The notes beneath the pieces were generated by a model. That model did no database searches, was not told the origin of the DNA, and saw only the letters and a program-made list of their open reading frames with translations. The translations under genes and the position numbers were made by a program. From Micavibrio sp. UBA5572 (GTDB lineage: Bacteria > Pseudomonadota > Alphaproteobacteria > Micavibrionales > Micavibrionaceae), in assembly GCA_002425415.1 (NCBI GenBank), contig DIMG01000024.1, forward strand, positions 1,328-65,327: a stretch of 64,000 nt of DNA, in the 5' to 3' direction. Below, piece by piece: positions 9,327-17,424 of this stretch; positions within the stretch are counted from its first letter, which is position 1, and each line of letters opens with the position of its first letter.

Positions 9327-9347
9327 AGTGGTCTTTATAATGATTTT

Positions 9348-10343
9348 TTAAGGGTTAAGATGTAGAGCAGTTCCAGTAGGTTGAGACGCTATAAAATCGG
9401 ATAATAAACCCACAGTCAAAGCAAAGTAATCAGATCTATTCCATGATAATATTGTTTCAAAATTACTGGTTACCAGATATGCGCGGCCATTACCTCCATC
9501 GGGAACAACAAGCCTGACGGAAGTTTGTGCCTGACCATTCGGAATCTGTCCACTCGAAAAATGCACTCCCATACGAACCCATTCCATCAAAGGTTTTTTG
9601 ACTTTTGCAGAAGCCAAAGATAATTGAATATTCGAAGGAACAGAGACTTGCCACCCCCAAGGATAATTCTGATTCCAGCCGTTTTCTTTCAAATAATTTG
9701 CAGAGGAAGAAAAAATATCTTCCTGCGTAGACCAAATATCTTTATGGCCGTCCCCATTGGCGTCAATAGCGTAACGCTTCCAACTGGTGGGCATGAATTG
9801 GTTTTGTCCCATCGCCCCTGCCCATGACCCTTTGAAATCCTGACGTTGAACATGACCTCCTTGCAAAATCTCCAGCGCAGCCAATAACTCTTTTTCAAAG
9901 AAGTCTCGCCGGCGCCCTTCCCAAGCCAAAGTCGCCAGAGACTGAATTAAATCAAATCCTCCGGTATTCTTGCCATAGCTGGTTTCAATTCCCCAAAGCG
10001 AAACAATCACCTGTGCTGGAACTCCGTATTGTTGTTCGACTTTATACAAGAGATATTTATTTTTCTGAAAATTTATACGTCCCTGATCGATGCGATTTTG
10101 GGACATCACATTGCGCAAATAGGTTTCAAACCCTATTTTTTTACGTTCGGGTTGCTTTCCGTCCAGATCAATAACTCTTTGGTGCGGTGAAACATCCTGA
10201 AAGGCTGATAGCAATGTGGATTTTGAAATCCCCCGGGATTGCGCTTTGACCTTAAAATCACTCAACCATGACTCAAAACTGGCAGCCTGTGCTGATGGAA
10301 TACAGACAGTCAGAAAGGCAAATAATAGGCAAAATTTAGTCAT
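9348..10343 (-). CDS. mltB: Lytic murein transglycosylase, MltB family
   Basis: Cleaves peptidoglycan glycan strands. I chose the ATG at 10343, where ATGACTAA overlaps the upstream stop. It gives 331 residues and starts directly with a signal peptide (MTKFCLLFAFLTVCIPSAQA). Upstream in-frame ATGs would add eight residues before the signal. The catalytic glutamate lies in SLWGIETSYGKNTGG, and GAMGQNQFMPTSWKRYA is the family substrate-groove motif. No C-terminal peptidoglycan-binding domain is present, unlike longer MltB paralogues. There is no lipobox, so it is probably a soluble periplasmic enzyme. Confidence 0.9.
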   Translation of the reverse strand: MTKFCLLFAFLTVCIPSAQAASFESWLSDFKVKAQSRGISKSTLLSAFQDVSPHQRVIDLDGKQPERKKIGFETYLRNVMSQNRIDQGRINFQKNKYLLYKVEQQYGVPAQVIVSLWGIETSYGKNTGGFDLIQSLATLAWEGRRRDFFEKELLAALEILQGGHVQRQDFKGSWAGAMGQNQFMPTSWKRYAIDANGDGHKDIWSTQEDIFSSSANYLKENGWNQNYPWGWQVSVPSNIQLSLASAKVKKPLMEWVRMGVHFSSGQIPNGQAQTSVRLVVPDGGNGRAYLVTSNFETILSWNRSDYFALTVGLLSDFIASQPTGTALHLNP

Positions 10344-11133
10344 CGACATCTTGGACATCTGACGCATCGGGTTTGATTCTTTCGGTTAGAGTATAAGCGA
10401 TGATACCCACGATTTCCCGAACAGCAACTTGTAATTTGTAATAATTCCCAAGAACATCAAGATTTGGCATAAGACTGTACTGGCCTTTGGTCAAAAAACC
10501 AGCGGGATATGGGATGACATTCCATCCATTTGAAGAAAAAACCGCTGAAGCTCGTGGCAAATGGAATGCCGAGCTTACCAACAACCACTTTTCCTCAGCC
10601 TGTGGATGAACCAGCCTCTTTGAAAACAAATAATTCTCGAAAGTATCTCTGGACTCACTTTCAAATATGATACGCGATGTATCATATTCAAGGTTATTCA
10701 ATAAGCTACGCAAAACTATTGATTCTTTACCTGAAGTTTGTCCCTCCGAGCCATCGCCGCCAGTAAAAACAATCTTCGCCTTGGGATAAATGTAGGATAA
10801 CCGGATCATTTCGGTAATCCGTTCGGCATTTTCATTCAATTGAACCTGTTCATGGGCAAAAGATAAGCCAGTATCCATTGATCCGCCCAAAACAATAATG
10901 CCGTCAATATCAGACGGCAACATACGCGATGAAACAAAAGTATTTTCCAGATAAACAAGAAGATTCTGGCCAACGGGAAGAACCCCAAAAGCCAAAAACA
11001 ATGAGCAGCCGGATATTAAAAACAGTCGACCAAAACGGAATTTGAAAAAACAAAGCCCGATCATGATCCACAAGGCCAAAACGGTTAAAGGTTGGAATAG
11101 AGACCAAAAGATTTTTGCAATCATAAAAAACAT
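10336..11133 (-). CDS. YdcF-like DUF218 envelope protein
   Basis: A 265-residue protein with two N-terminal membrane segments (about residues 5-25 and 32-55) followed by a DUF218 domain: IDGIIVLGGSMDTG, IVFTGGDGSEG, and LLVSSAFHLPRA with the conserved histidine. The family includes ElyC/SanA/YdcF, implicated in envelope polysaccharide or undecaprenyl carrier homeostasis. The biochemical reaction is unknown. It overlaps the mltB start, which fits a cell-wall role, and lies 8 bases after the ABC permease gene. Confidence 0.85.
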   Translation of the reverse strand: MFFMIAKIFWSLFQPLTVLALWIMIGLCFFKFRFGRLFLISGCSLFLAFGVLPVGQNLLVYLENTFVSSRMLPSDIDGIIVLGGSMDTGLSFAHEQVQLNENAERITEMIRLSYIYPKAKIVFTGGDGSEGQTSGKESIVLRSLLNNLEYDTSRIIFESESRDTFENYLFSKRLVHPQAEEKWLLVSSAFHLPRASAVFSSNGWNVIPYPAGFLTKGQYSLMPNLDVLGNYYKLQVAVREIVGIIAYTLTERIKPDASDVQDVDD

Positions 11134-11141
11134 AATGAATA

Positions 11142-11927
11142 TTAACCCCTCACCCCGAAACGACTTCCTGATTCATAGTGGCGCAAACCTATTTTAAAAA
11201 ACGAAATAGCCATCACAGCATAAGCCAACGTTCCCAAAATAGCGAATCCCAAAAGAGGAAAATGATGAGTGAAAACAAATTCAATTGGAACATGACTCAT
11301 CAAGCTGACAGGAATAGCGGTCAAAGCAATGACTTTGAAAACTCCACTAAAAACCGGAGCCGGTCTTGAGGCCATTAAACTAAAATTAAAATAGATTTCT
11401 TCTGCAGAAGCAAAATACTGCTTTAGCCAAAATCCGAATGTCGCAAATAACAAAACACCACTGGCAAAAACCACACTTCCCATTACAAGAAACAACGGAA
11501 CAAAAACCAATGACATTCCGAAATGGACACCACAAAAAATTATCAGGCCAGTCCCGAATAACAATTCACCCAACCCCGTATTTTTTGAGCTGCTGATCGC
11601 CGCAGATAACAAAACTGGGCGCGGAAGAGTAAGATAAGAATCAAATTCACCATGATCTATTTGTTCGGGAATTGTCCGTAAACCAAATGCCAACAAAGAC
11701 ACTATTCCCCAACACGAAATCGACAGGCCATACGCAAAAAAAGCATGTTGCATCGTCCATCCGGAAATGTCCGGAGAAATAGAAAAAACAACCGTCCAGA
11801 CAGGAATGTAAATTGAATGGGTTATCACACTAAAAAAAGCACGAACCAACATCGCCCCGCGTTGGGATGTTGCCGATTTGAACGTCATTCCCAGCAAAGC
11901 CCAAAAGAACCGAAGATTAGCCACCAT
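11142..11927 (-). CDS. ABC-2 type transporter permease (second subunit)
   Basis: A 261-residue integral membrane protein with about six hydrophobic segments, of the uncharacterised ABC-2 exporter family that pairs with a COG4586-type ATPase. The segment IPEQIDHGEFDSYLTLPRPVL before the third helix is the characteristic cytoplasmic coupling motif of this family. It overlaps the preceding permease gene by 11 bases. The three genes 13691-11142 form one exporter operon. The substrate is unknown. Confidence 0.85.
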   Translation of the reverse strand: MVANLRFFWALLGMTFKSATSQRGAMLVRAFFSVITHSIYIPVWTVVFSISPDISGWTMQHAFFAYGLSISCWGIVSLLAFGLRTIPEQIDHGEFDSYLTLPRPVLLSAAISSSKNTGLGELLFGTGLIIFCGVHFGMSLVFVPLFLVMGSVVFASGVLLFATFGFWLKQYFASAEEIYFNFSLMASRPAPVFSGVFKVIALTAIPVSLMSHVPIEFVFTHHFPLLGFAILGTLAYAVMAISFFKIGLRHYESGSRFGVRG

Positions 11928-12705
11928 TTACCTCCACCTTTTTCAAGCAAATTTGATAAAGGCCGCTCAATGCAACAACGATAATTGCAATCCAAAACAG
12001 TTGCAAAAGAAAGAGCTCGATAAAAGAATCTCCTGTATTGGGTAAAAGAAAGCCCGCGTTATTTCCCACCATAGCAGCAAAAGGCAAAAACTTTAAAATC
12101 TGAGGAAAAAAGAAATCAGGATACAAAGAAATTGGCGCGTACATCCCGCCCAATAAAATCATGACTTTTTGATAGGAGTGATAGATAAAGACAGCATCAT
12201 TTGTCCAGAATGTACTTAAGCCGCAACCAATCTGGAATAATAAGTGCAAGACAGATGCGCTGAGTAACAGTGCCATAATAGGGAGTAAAACAGATGTCCC
12301 GCAATCAGGAACGTTCCCAATCAGCAAATAAAGAAATGGAATACCAAAAATAAAATAAATCAGAATATTTCCACACAAGGCTCCAAAACCTTCTGAAAAC
12401 CGCATCCATAAATATGGCATGGGCCGATTAAGAAAATATCCGATATTTCCTGATCGGACATCATCATCAATGGTTACAAAAATTCTTGGTGACAGAAAAA
12501 CCATCAATTGCGACAACCCGATATACCAGCTCATATCTGTTAAAGAAATCCCGTCCGGAGTGTGACCGTTGGCATAAATAACCCGCCACATTTGAATCAT
12601 AACCCAAGCCAACAGCATAAAAATCAGGAAGCGGGTGAACGCTCTTAAACGATTTTTTAAATGGTCTCCAAACGAGATACGGGCAAAATGAAAATATTTA
12701 ATCAT
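11917..12705 (-). CDS. ABC-2 type transporter permease (first subunit)
   Basis: A 262-residue membrane protein with about six hydrophobic segments. The motif DDDVRSGNIGYFLNRPMPYLW corresponds to the coupling loop DGEFDSYLTLPRP of the partner permease, so the two are distant paralogues that likely form a heterodimeric channel. It overlaps the ATPase stop by 4 bases and the second permease by 11, giving strict translational coupling. The export substrate cannot be predicted. Confidence 0.85.
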   Translation of the reverse strand: MIKYFHFARISFGDHLKNRLRAFTRFLIFMLLAWVMIQMWRVIYANGHTPDGISLTDMSWYIGLSQLMVFLSPRIFVTIDDDVRSGNIGYFLNRPMPYLWMRFSEGFGALCGNILIYFIFGIPFLYLLIGNVPDCGTSVLLPIMALLLSASVLHLLFQIGCGLSTFWTNDAVFIYHSYQKVMILLGGMYAPISLYPDFFFPQILKFLPFAAMVGNNAGFLLPNTGDSFIELFLLQLFWIAIIVVALSGLYQICLKKVEVNGG

Positions 12706-13691
12706 GAAGACGCTAACCGCCCTGCACCATTGGCATAAATAGATTTGATAATGTCTTCCATTGGGGGATCTTCAACCGTAATATCGACTAAAGCACTTTT
12801 TTGCATAGCTTGTTGCAAAAAAAACTCAACAGATGTTCGGGATGTATCGACTTTGATTTTCAGTACATGGGGGCGGGCTTCGATAACGTCAACACCCGCC
12901 ATGCGCACATCAATTTCTGTTTCTTTCATTGCCAGATGAACAATTTTTTCACGAATATAACCCGACCTTAAATCCCGCACAGGCTGATCCATCACCAAAT
13001 GGCCATGGTCGATCACAATCACACGGTCACAAACCCGTTCCATATCGCCCGTATCATGCGATGTTAAAAGAACCGTTGTTCCGTCTTCATCTGATGCCCG
13101 CTTTACCAGATCCCGAATAACACCCTTGGACACAACATCAAGCCCCACAGTCGGTTCATCCAGAAACAGGATTTTAGGCCGATGCAAAAGGCTGGCGATA
13201 ATCTCGCATTTCATTCTTTCGCCCAAAGAGAGTTGGCGAACTGGTTTTTCGATAATTTCGCCGGCATCAAATTCGCCCACCAGACTCTTAACCCGTGTTT
13301 TGTAATCATTCCGCCCCATCTCATAGGCATAAGACAACAGTTCAAATGTATCTTTGGCGGGTAAATGATACCATAATTGAGACCGTTGTCCGAATACAGT
13401 CCCGATCTGGAAGGCAAGCTTCTGACGGTCTATCCAAGGTGTAAACCCGCCAATTTCAACCAAACCCGTGTCGGGATACAAAATTCCGGACAAAATTTTG
13501 ATGGTTGTGGACTTTCCCGCACCGTTGGGCCCCACAAAAGCAACCTTTTCCCCCTCGTTCAAGGAAAAGCCAATCCCGTCAACGGCCTGAACCTGTTGGT
13601 ATTCTGGACAAATAAATGACCGGATCAGGCTGGTTTTCTTCCTGATTTTGAAGAATTTATGCAGATTTTCAACGCGAACAGAGGTTTTCAT
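12702..13691 (-). CDS. ABC transporter ATP-binding protein (COG4586 type)
   Basis: The ATPase of the three-gene exporter, 329 residues from the chosen ATG, which has a G-rich ribosome site; the open frame upstream starts only at TTG. Walker A GPNGAGKST, signature LSLGERMKCE, Walker B ILFLDEPTVGLD and the H-loop LLTSHDTGDME are all present. A C-terminal domain of about 90 residues after the nucleotide-binding domain is typical of daunorubicin/NatA-like exporters. Its stop overlaps the first permease start. Confidence 0.9.
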   Translation of the reverse strand: MKTSVRVENLHKFFKIRKKTSLIRSFICPEYQQVQAVDGIGFSLNEGEKVAFVGPNGAGKSTTIKILSGILYPDTGLVEIGGFTPWIDRQKLAFQIGTVFGQRSQLWYHLPAKDTFELLSYAYEMGRNDYKTRVKSLVGEFDAGEIIEKPVRQLSLGERMKCEIIASLLHRPKILFLDEPTVGLDVVSKGVIRDLVKRASDEDGTTVLLTSHDTGDMERVCDRVIVIDHGHLVMDQPVRDLRSGYIREKIVHLAMKETEIDVRMAGVDVIEARPHVLKIKVDTSRTSVEFFLQQAMQKSALVDITVEDPPMEDIIKSIYANGAGRLASS

Positions 13692-13798
13692 CCCCCAGAT
13701 ATAGCCCGTCAAAACTTTTTAATCAAAGGCACTGGACGAACTCTCCACAAAAATGTAAAAAGGCCAAAGTTTCAACCAAAGTACAAATACCATTCAAC

Positions 13799-13888
13799 GG
13801 GTGAGTGGCAGAGCGGTTGAATGCACCAGTCTTGAAAACTGGCGTGGGTGCAAGCCCATCGTGAGTTCGAATCTCACCTCACCCGCCA
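13799..13888 (+). tRNA. tRNA-Ser (UGA)
   Basis: A complete 90-base class II tRNA. The acceptor stem is GGGTGAG (13799-13805) pairing CTCACCC (13878-13884), followed by discriminator G and an encoded CCA (13886-13888). The anticodon stem CCAGT/ACTGG encloses the seven-base loop CTTGAAA with anticodon TGA. A long variable arm (GTGGGTGCAAGCCCAT region) identifies serine. The T-arm is GTGAG-TTCGAAT-CTCAC. Confidence 0.97.
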
Positions 13889-13988
13889 TTCTTATATCCA
13901 AAACTAATCTCTGCTGCCATAATGCCTTCTTATGCAATAATCTTTAATTTTTCAAATGAACCTTCTAAAGAATGAATAAGAAAACATT

Positions 13989-15092
13989 ATGAACAACGAG
14001 CAACGCTATAGAAAACAAATTAATCTTCCCGAGATTGGTGAAGATGGACAAAAAAGACTTAGAAATGCATCAATCCTATGCGTGGGTGCAGGAGGCCTTG
14101 GCTCCCCTGCTCTTCTATATTTAGCCGCCGCCGGCATAGGGCAAATTGGAATAATTGACTTTGATCGAATTGAGGTAAGTAACTTACAAAGACAAATTTT
14201 ATTCGAAACCAAAGATATCGGACAATCTAAAGCCACTCACGCAAAAGGAAAACTTTTAGCTCTGAACCCCGATATTATTGTTGAAGCTTATGATGAACAG
14301 CTCAACGCTCAGAATATTAAAGCGCTGTTTCAGTCTTACGATCTGATTATTGACGGAACAGATAATTTTGAAACAAAATTCCTGATAAATGACGCTGCGG
14401 TCAAGTATAACAAGCCATGGATTTATGGGGCTATTCAGGGATTTGATGGCCAAGTCGCTGTTTTTGATGCTACGCAGGGGTCTTGTTACCGATGCCTATA
14501 TCCTGACAAACCAAAAACCCACATTACCAACTGCGCAGAATCCGGTGTCATCGGTGCTGTGGCAGGAATAACCGGAGTTACACAAGCATTACAAGCCATT
14601 CAAATAATTGCACACCATGAAAGCTTTTTACCCCTGATAGGAAAGTTATGGGTACTGGATAGTCATACTATGGAGTCCAAAATTTTAAACATTCCTAGAA
14701 ATTCAAACTGCCCATCTTGCTCTCGACGTCATGAAGAGATTGTTTTAAATTTTTCTTCGCCGGTTTGTGGGTTTATTCCAGAAGTTACATACGACCAAGT
14801 AATTCAGATGAGTGACATCATTCTAATTGATGTGAGAGAACAAGAAGAATGGGATTCAGGACATATCGAAAACTCCACCCATTTTCCACTCTCAAAGTTG
14901 GCAGCAGGTCATATTCCAGATTGCGCCATGGATAAAGATATTATTCTATTTTGCCAAAGAGGGGTGCGCAGTTTAGAAGCCGCCCAAATACTTAAAGAAC
15001 AGGGGTTTTCTAATCTTTACAGCCTGTCCGGTGGTTATGAAGACTGGATTAAAAAAGACCAGCCATACTTGAAAAACGGAACAAAAGTCTGA
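13989..15092 (+). CDS. moeZ: MoeB/ThiF-type adenylyltransferase fused to rhodanese (MoeZ-like)
   Basis: Activates the C-terminal glycine of a ubiquitin-like sulfur carrier such as MoaD by adenylation and thiocarboxylation. Residues 1-250 are the E1-like domain: nucleotide motif GAGGLGSP at 33-40, zinc-binding CxxC pairs C166/C169 and C241/C244, and candidate catalytic Cys182. Residues about 265-365 are a rhodanese domain with active loop CQRGVR, Cys322. The fusion lets one protein both adenylate and sulfurate. Convergent with the moaA operon, it is the obvious partner for MoaD (GG end) encoded at 17.2-17.4 kb. It could also serve ThiS. Confidence 0.9.
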   Translation: MNNEQRYRKQINLPEIGEDGQKRLRNASILCVGAGGLGSPALLYLAAAGIGQIGIIDFDRIEVSNLQRQILFETKDIGQSKATHAKGKLLALNPDIIVEAYDEQLNAQNIKALFQSYDLIIDGTDNFETKFLINDAAVKYNKPWIYGAIQGFDGQVAVFDATQGSCYRCLYPDKPKTHITNCAESGVIGAVAGITGVTQALQAIQIIAHHESFLPLIGKLWVLDSHTMESKILNIPRNSNCPSCSRRHEEIVLNFSSPVCGFIPEVTYDQVIQMSDIILIDVREQEEWDSGHIENSTHFPLSKLAAGHIPDCAMDKDIILFCQRGVRSLEAAQILKEQGFSNLYSLSGGYEDWIKKDQPYLKNGTKV

Positions 15093-15831
15093 TCGCAACA
15101 TACAAAATCAGGAATGCCGTCAATTTTTTTATGAGCTTCTTATTAAGACGTTCTGACCCGATCCATGACCCGATCTGACCACCAATTAGGACAGCAGGAA
15201 ACACTGCCCAATAAGAGAAAATGGGCAGCATCATGTCGACTTCATCAAGTTTCATAGACTGTCCTACTAAACCGGAAAATGAATTAACCAAAATAAATAA
15301 ACTGCAAGTTCCTGCAATATTTTTGGAATTTCCCCAGTTTAATAAATGAAGGACAGGGGCAAGAAAAATTCCGCCGCCGATGCCGGTTATTCCAGCAAGA
15401 AACCCAAGGCCAGTGCCGATAATCGGTGGTAACGCCGAAAACAATGGTGATGGATTTTTTTCTGAAACAAACAGAGAATCTTTTTCTCTTTCTTTCTCTG
15501 GCCAAAGCATTTTCAAGGCTGATAAAAAAAGACTAATGCCCAAAATCCCTACAAAAACAATTTCAGGAATATGAATGAGTCCCCCGACCCATGCAGCAGG
15601 TATGGAAAAAACAATCCATGGCAGTATTTTTTTAATCTGAATATGGCGACTTTTTGAGAACCGCCAAACGCCTCCACTTACAACCAAAAGATTACAGGAC
15701 AATGCAATCAAGGGAAGAATTTTATAATCTGTATCATTCAGAACCAACAATGCATTATAAGTTGATCCGCCTCCAAAACCAACGCAGGCATATAAAAACG
15801 CCGTCACTAAAAACAAAATAGGAAGAACCAT
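15049..15831 (-). CDS. TSUP-family (TauE/SafE) sulfite/sulfonate transporter
   Basis: A 260-residue membrane protein with about seven to eight hydrophobic segments and the paired family motifs CVGFGGGSTYNALL near the N-terminus and GITGIGGGIFLAP in the second half. TSUP proteins export or import sulfite, sulfoacetate and related anions. The last gene of the moaA operon (6 bases after the hypothetical gene), its 3' end overlaps the MoeZ-like gene by 44 bases on the opposite strand. The link to Moco sulfur chemistry is inference. Confidence 0.85.
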   Translation of the reverse strand: MVLPILFLVTAFLYACVGFGGGSTYNALLVLNDTDYKILPLIALSCNLLVVSGGVWRFSKSRHIQIKKILPWIVFSIPAAWVGGLIHIPEIVFVGILGISLFLSALKMLWPEKEREKDSLFVSEKNPSPLFSALPPIIGTGLGFLAGITGIGGGIFLAPVLHLLNWGNSKNIAGTCSLFILVNSFSGLVGQSMKLDEVDMMLPIFSYWAVFPAVLIGGQIGSWIGSERLNKKLIKKLTAFLILYVAIRLLFRFSSMAGLF

Positions 15832-15837
15832 AGTTTT

Positions 15838-16164
15838 TTAGTCTTTCTTCCTAGAACGTGTGTCAGACTTTACATCCACTTGAACAAAAATTTTAAGGTT
15901 ATCTTGCAATAAAAAAATTCCGTCACGACTTTTTCCCATCTCGGATAATTCTTGAATTTTAGGATTTGGAAGTTGCAAAGAAAACGCAAAACCCTCTGTA
16001 AGATCCAGAACCATTTCACCACTTTGCACCGGAAAAATTGCAAATGAAACTTTCTGACCGGAAATAAGCAAGCTTTCAATCAATTTTTTGTCAACAATCA
16101 AAGATTTCAGCTCTTCTTCAGATATTTTGAATGTCACAGATTGTGATGAAAATTTTATATTCAT
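15838..16164 (-). CDS. Unrecognised small protein in the Moco operon (108 aa)
   Basis: I do not recognise this 108-residue protein. The start at 16164 is chosen because its ATG overlaps the mobA stop as ATGA; a longer frame upstream lies inside mobA. It is soluble, contains no cysteine, and has alternating beta-like stretches (VTFKISEEEL, KVSFAIFPV, MVLDLTEGFAFSLQLP, LKIFVQVDVKS), which suggests a small beta-rich domain. Position between mobA and the TSUP transporter, in a strictly coupled operon, suggests a role in molybdenum cofactor or molybdoenzyme biology. No reaction is proposed. Confidence 0.75.
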   Translation of the reverse strand: MNIKFSSQSVTFKISEEELKSLIVDKKLIESLLISGQKVSFAIFPVQSGEMVLDLTEGFAFSLQLPNPKIQELSEMGKSRDGIFLLQDNLKIFVQVDVKSDTRSRKKD

Positions 16165-16682
16165 GCGTTTATAACCTCTGCCCAATCTTCAGGTGTATTG
16201 GCATTTTTCATGCAAGAAAAAAATGATTCAGGAACTTTAATCGGATTAATATTCAATTCATCCAGCATTTTTCGTACAGAGTAAGCCTGTGTTTTTTTAT
16301 GCGGTGCGGGTATATAAGCAGGAAGTGGAGAGTCTTTAAAATAAGCCCCTTCAGAATGTTTTAACAATAAATTCAAAATATCCTGATTCAAAAAGGGCAT
16401 ATCCACGGGAATAAAAAGAAATCCTTTTGTCTCTGGATTTGCGCAAATAATATCTTCTATTGCTTTGGCGGGTCCTTGATAATCCATTTTATCAGGAACG
16501 CAGGTATAATTTTTTACTGAACCACTGATAATAATTTTGTTAAATCCAGCATCTCTCAAGATTTGTTGCATATGTTCAATCAGGGGCCTTCCCCCAAAGG
16601 AAAGCAAAGCCTTGTTACTCCCCATGCGGCTTGATCGTCCACCAGCCAGAATAACACCAGCAAGATCATTTCTATCCTGCAT
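16161..16682 (-). CDS. mobA: Molybdenum cofactor guanylyltransferase
   Basis: Couples GMP to molybdopterin, giving the MGD form of the cofactor needed by NarG. I start it at the ATG at 16682 (173 residues), which leaves an 11-base overlap with moaE. The longer frame would overlap by 65 bases and add residues before the first conserved motif. The nucleotide-binding motif LAGGRSSRMGSNKALL is at the N-terminus, and PVDMPFL is the metal-binding DMPF motif. It is slightly short for the family (about 190-200). Its stop is coupled to the next gene. Confidence 0.9.
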   Translation of the reverse strand: MQDRNDLAGVILAGGRSSRMGSNKALLSFGGRPLIEHMQQILRDAGFNKIIISGSVKNYTCVPDKMDYQGPAKAIEDIICANPETKGFLFIPVDMPFLNQDILNLLLKHSEGAYFKDSPLPAYIPAPHKKTQAYSVRKMLDELNINPIKVPESFFSCMKNANTPEDWAEVINA

Positions 16683-17166
16683 GTCTCTTTTCTCCACATC
16701 GACCACAACAGACAAGGCTTTCTTGGGCTTCAACATTCAGGGAATGTCCTGGCAACCAATCGCTGGCTCCTTCTACATAATGTTCTTTCTTCCAGACAGG
16801 TGCGCGTTTTTTAATTTCTTCAATCACAAAACGGCACGCCTCAAAACTATCAGCGCGATGCGGAGAACTCACAGCAATAACAATGCTAATGCCCCCAACA
16901 TCCAAGACCCCGTGAAAATGAGAGACAAAATATCGTGTTCCAGGCCAAATCCCTTGCGCCTCAGAACAAATATCCTGAAAAGTCTTATTGGCAAGTCCCT
17001 CATGAACATCATAAGTGATGCCGGTTACGTTTCGACCTTCATGATGATTACGAACTATGCCGATAAACGTATCAATTGCTCCCTGAATAGGATCAGAGAC
17101 AAAAGAAATTGCTTTTGCAGGATCAATCACCGTTGTACTGATTTCAGTCAAGATATGTTCCGTCAT
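16672..17166 (-). CDS. moaE: Molybdopterin synthase catalytic subunit
   Basis: Inserts sulfur from MoaD thiocarboxylate into precursor Z (cPMP) to make molybdopterin. It is 164 residues from the ATG at 17166, one base after the moaD stop. Family motifs are present: GAIDTFIGIVRNHHEGRNVTG, YDVHEGLA, HFHGVLDVGG, SPHRADSFEACRFVIEEIKKRAPVWKKE with the active-site lysine in KKE, and WLPGHS. The final residues run past the usual end, in the stretch that overlaps mobA. Confidence 0.95.
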   Translation of the reverse strand: MTEHILTEISTTVIDPAKAISFVSDPIQGAIDTFIGIVRNHHEGRNVTGITYDVHEGLANKTFQDICSEAQGIWPGTRYFVSHFHGVLDVGGISIVIAVSSPHRADSFEACRFVIEEIKKRAPVWKKEHYVEGASDWLPGHSLNVEAQESLVCCGRCGEKRHAG

Positions 17167-17167
17167 A

Positions 17168-17422
17168 TTAACCGCCACAAACCGGAGGTAAAATTGATAA
17201 ATTCATAGAATCTTGGATAACGTACTCTTTTGGCAATATCCCTACATCATTTGCCAACACCGAGCTTTCTACAAGATTTCTGTGTTTATCACCAATATTT
17301 ATGATGAGCGCCGACTTAATCTCATCCGCAAAGCTTCCGGCATGAATCTCAATATCGATCACGTTACCAAACTGGCGAAACATGCCGAAACATTTGATAG
17401 AAATTTTTATCGTCTTCCCCAT
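17168..17422 (-). CDS. moaD: Molybdopterin synthase sulfur carrier subunit
   Basis: A ubiquitin-like 84-residue sulfur carrier. The C-terminus ends in the diagnostic Gly-Gly (LPPVCGG), the site that is adenylated by MoeB/MoeZ and converted to a thiocarboxylate. The N-terminal half (IKISIKCFGMFRQFG) is the first beta hairpin of the MoaD fold. The unusual cysteine just before GG is worth noting. It lies directly between the moaC-moaB fusion (2-base gap) and moaE (1-base gap). Confidence 0.92.
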   Translation of the reverse strand: MGKTIKISIKCFGMFRQFGNVIDIEIHAGSFADEIKSALIINIGDKHRNLVESSVLANDVGILPKEYVIQDSMNLSILPPVCGG

Positions 17423-17424
17423 AT

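Noticed and set aside
16537..17208. 223-residue plus-strand frame across mobA and moaE
   Set aside because: It lies opposite two clearly real, motif-bearing genes, has no recognisable motif and no ribosome site.
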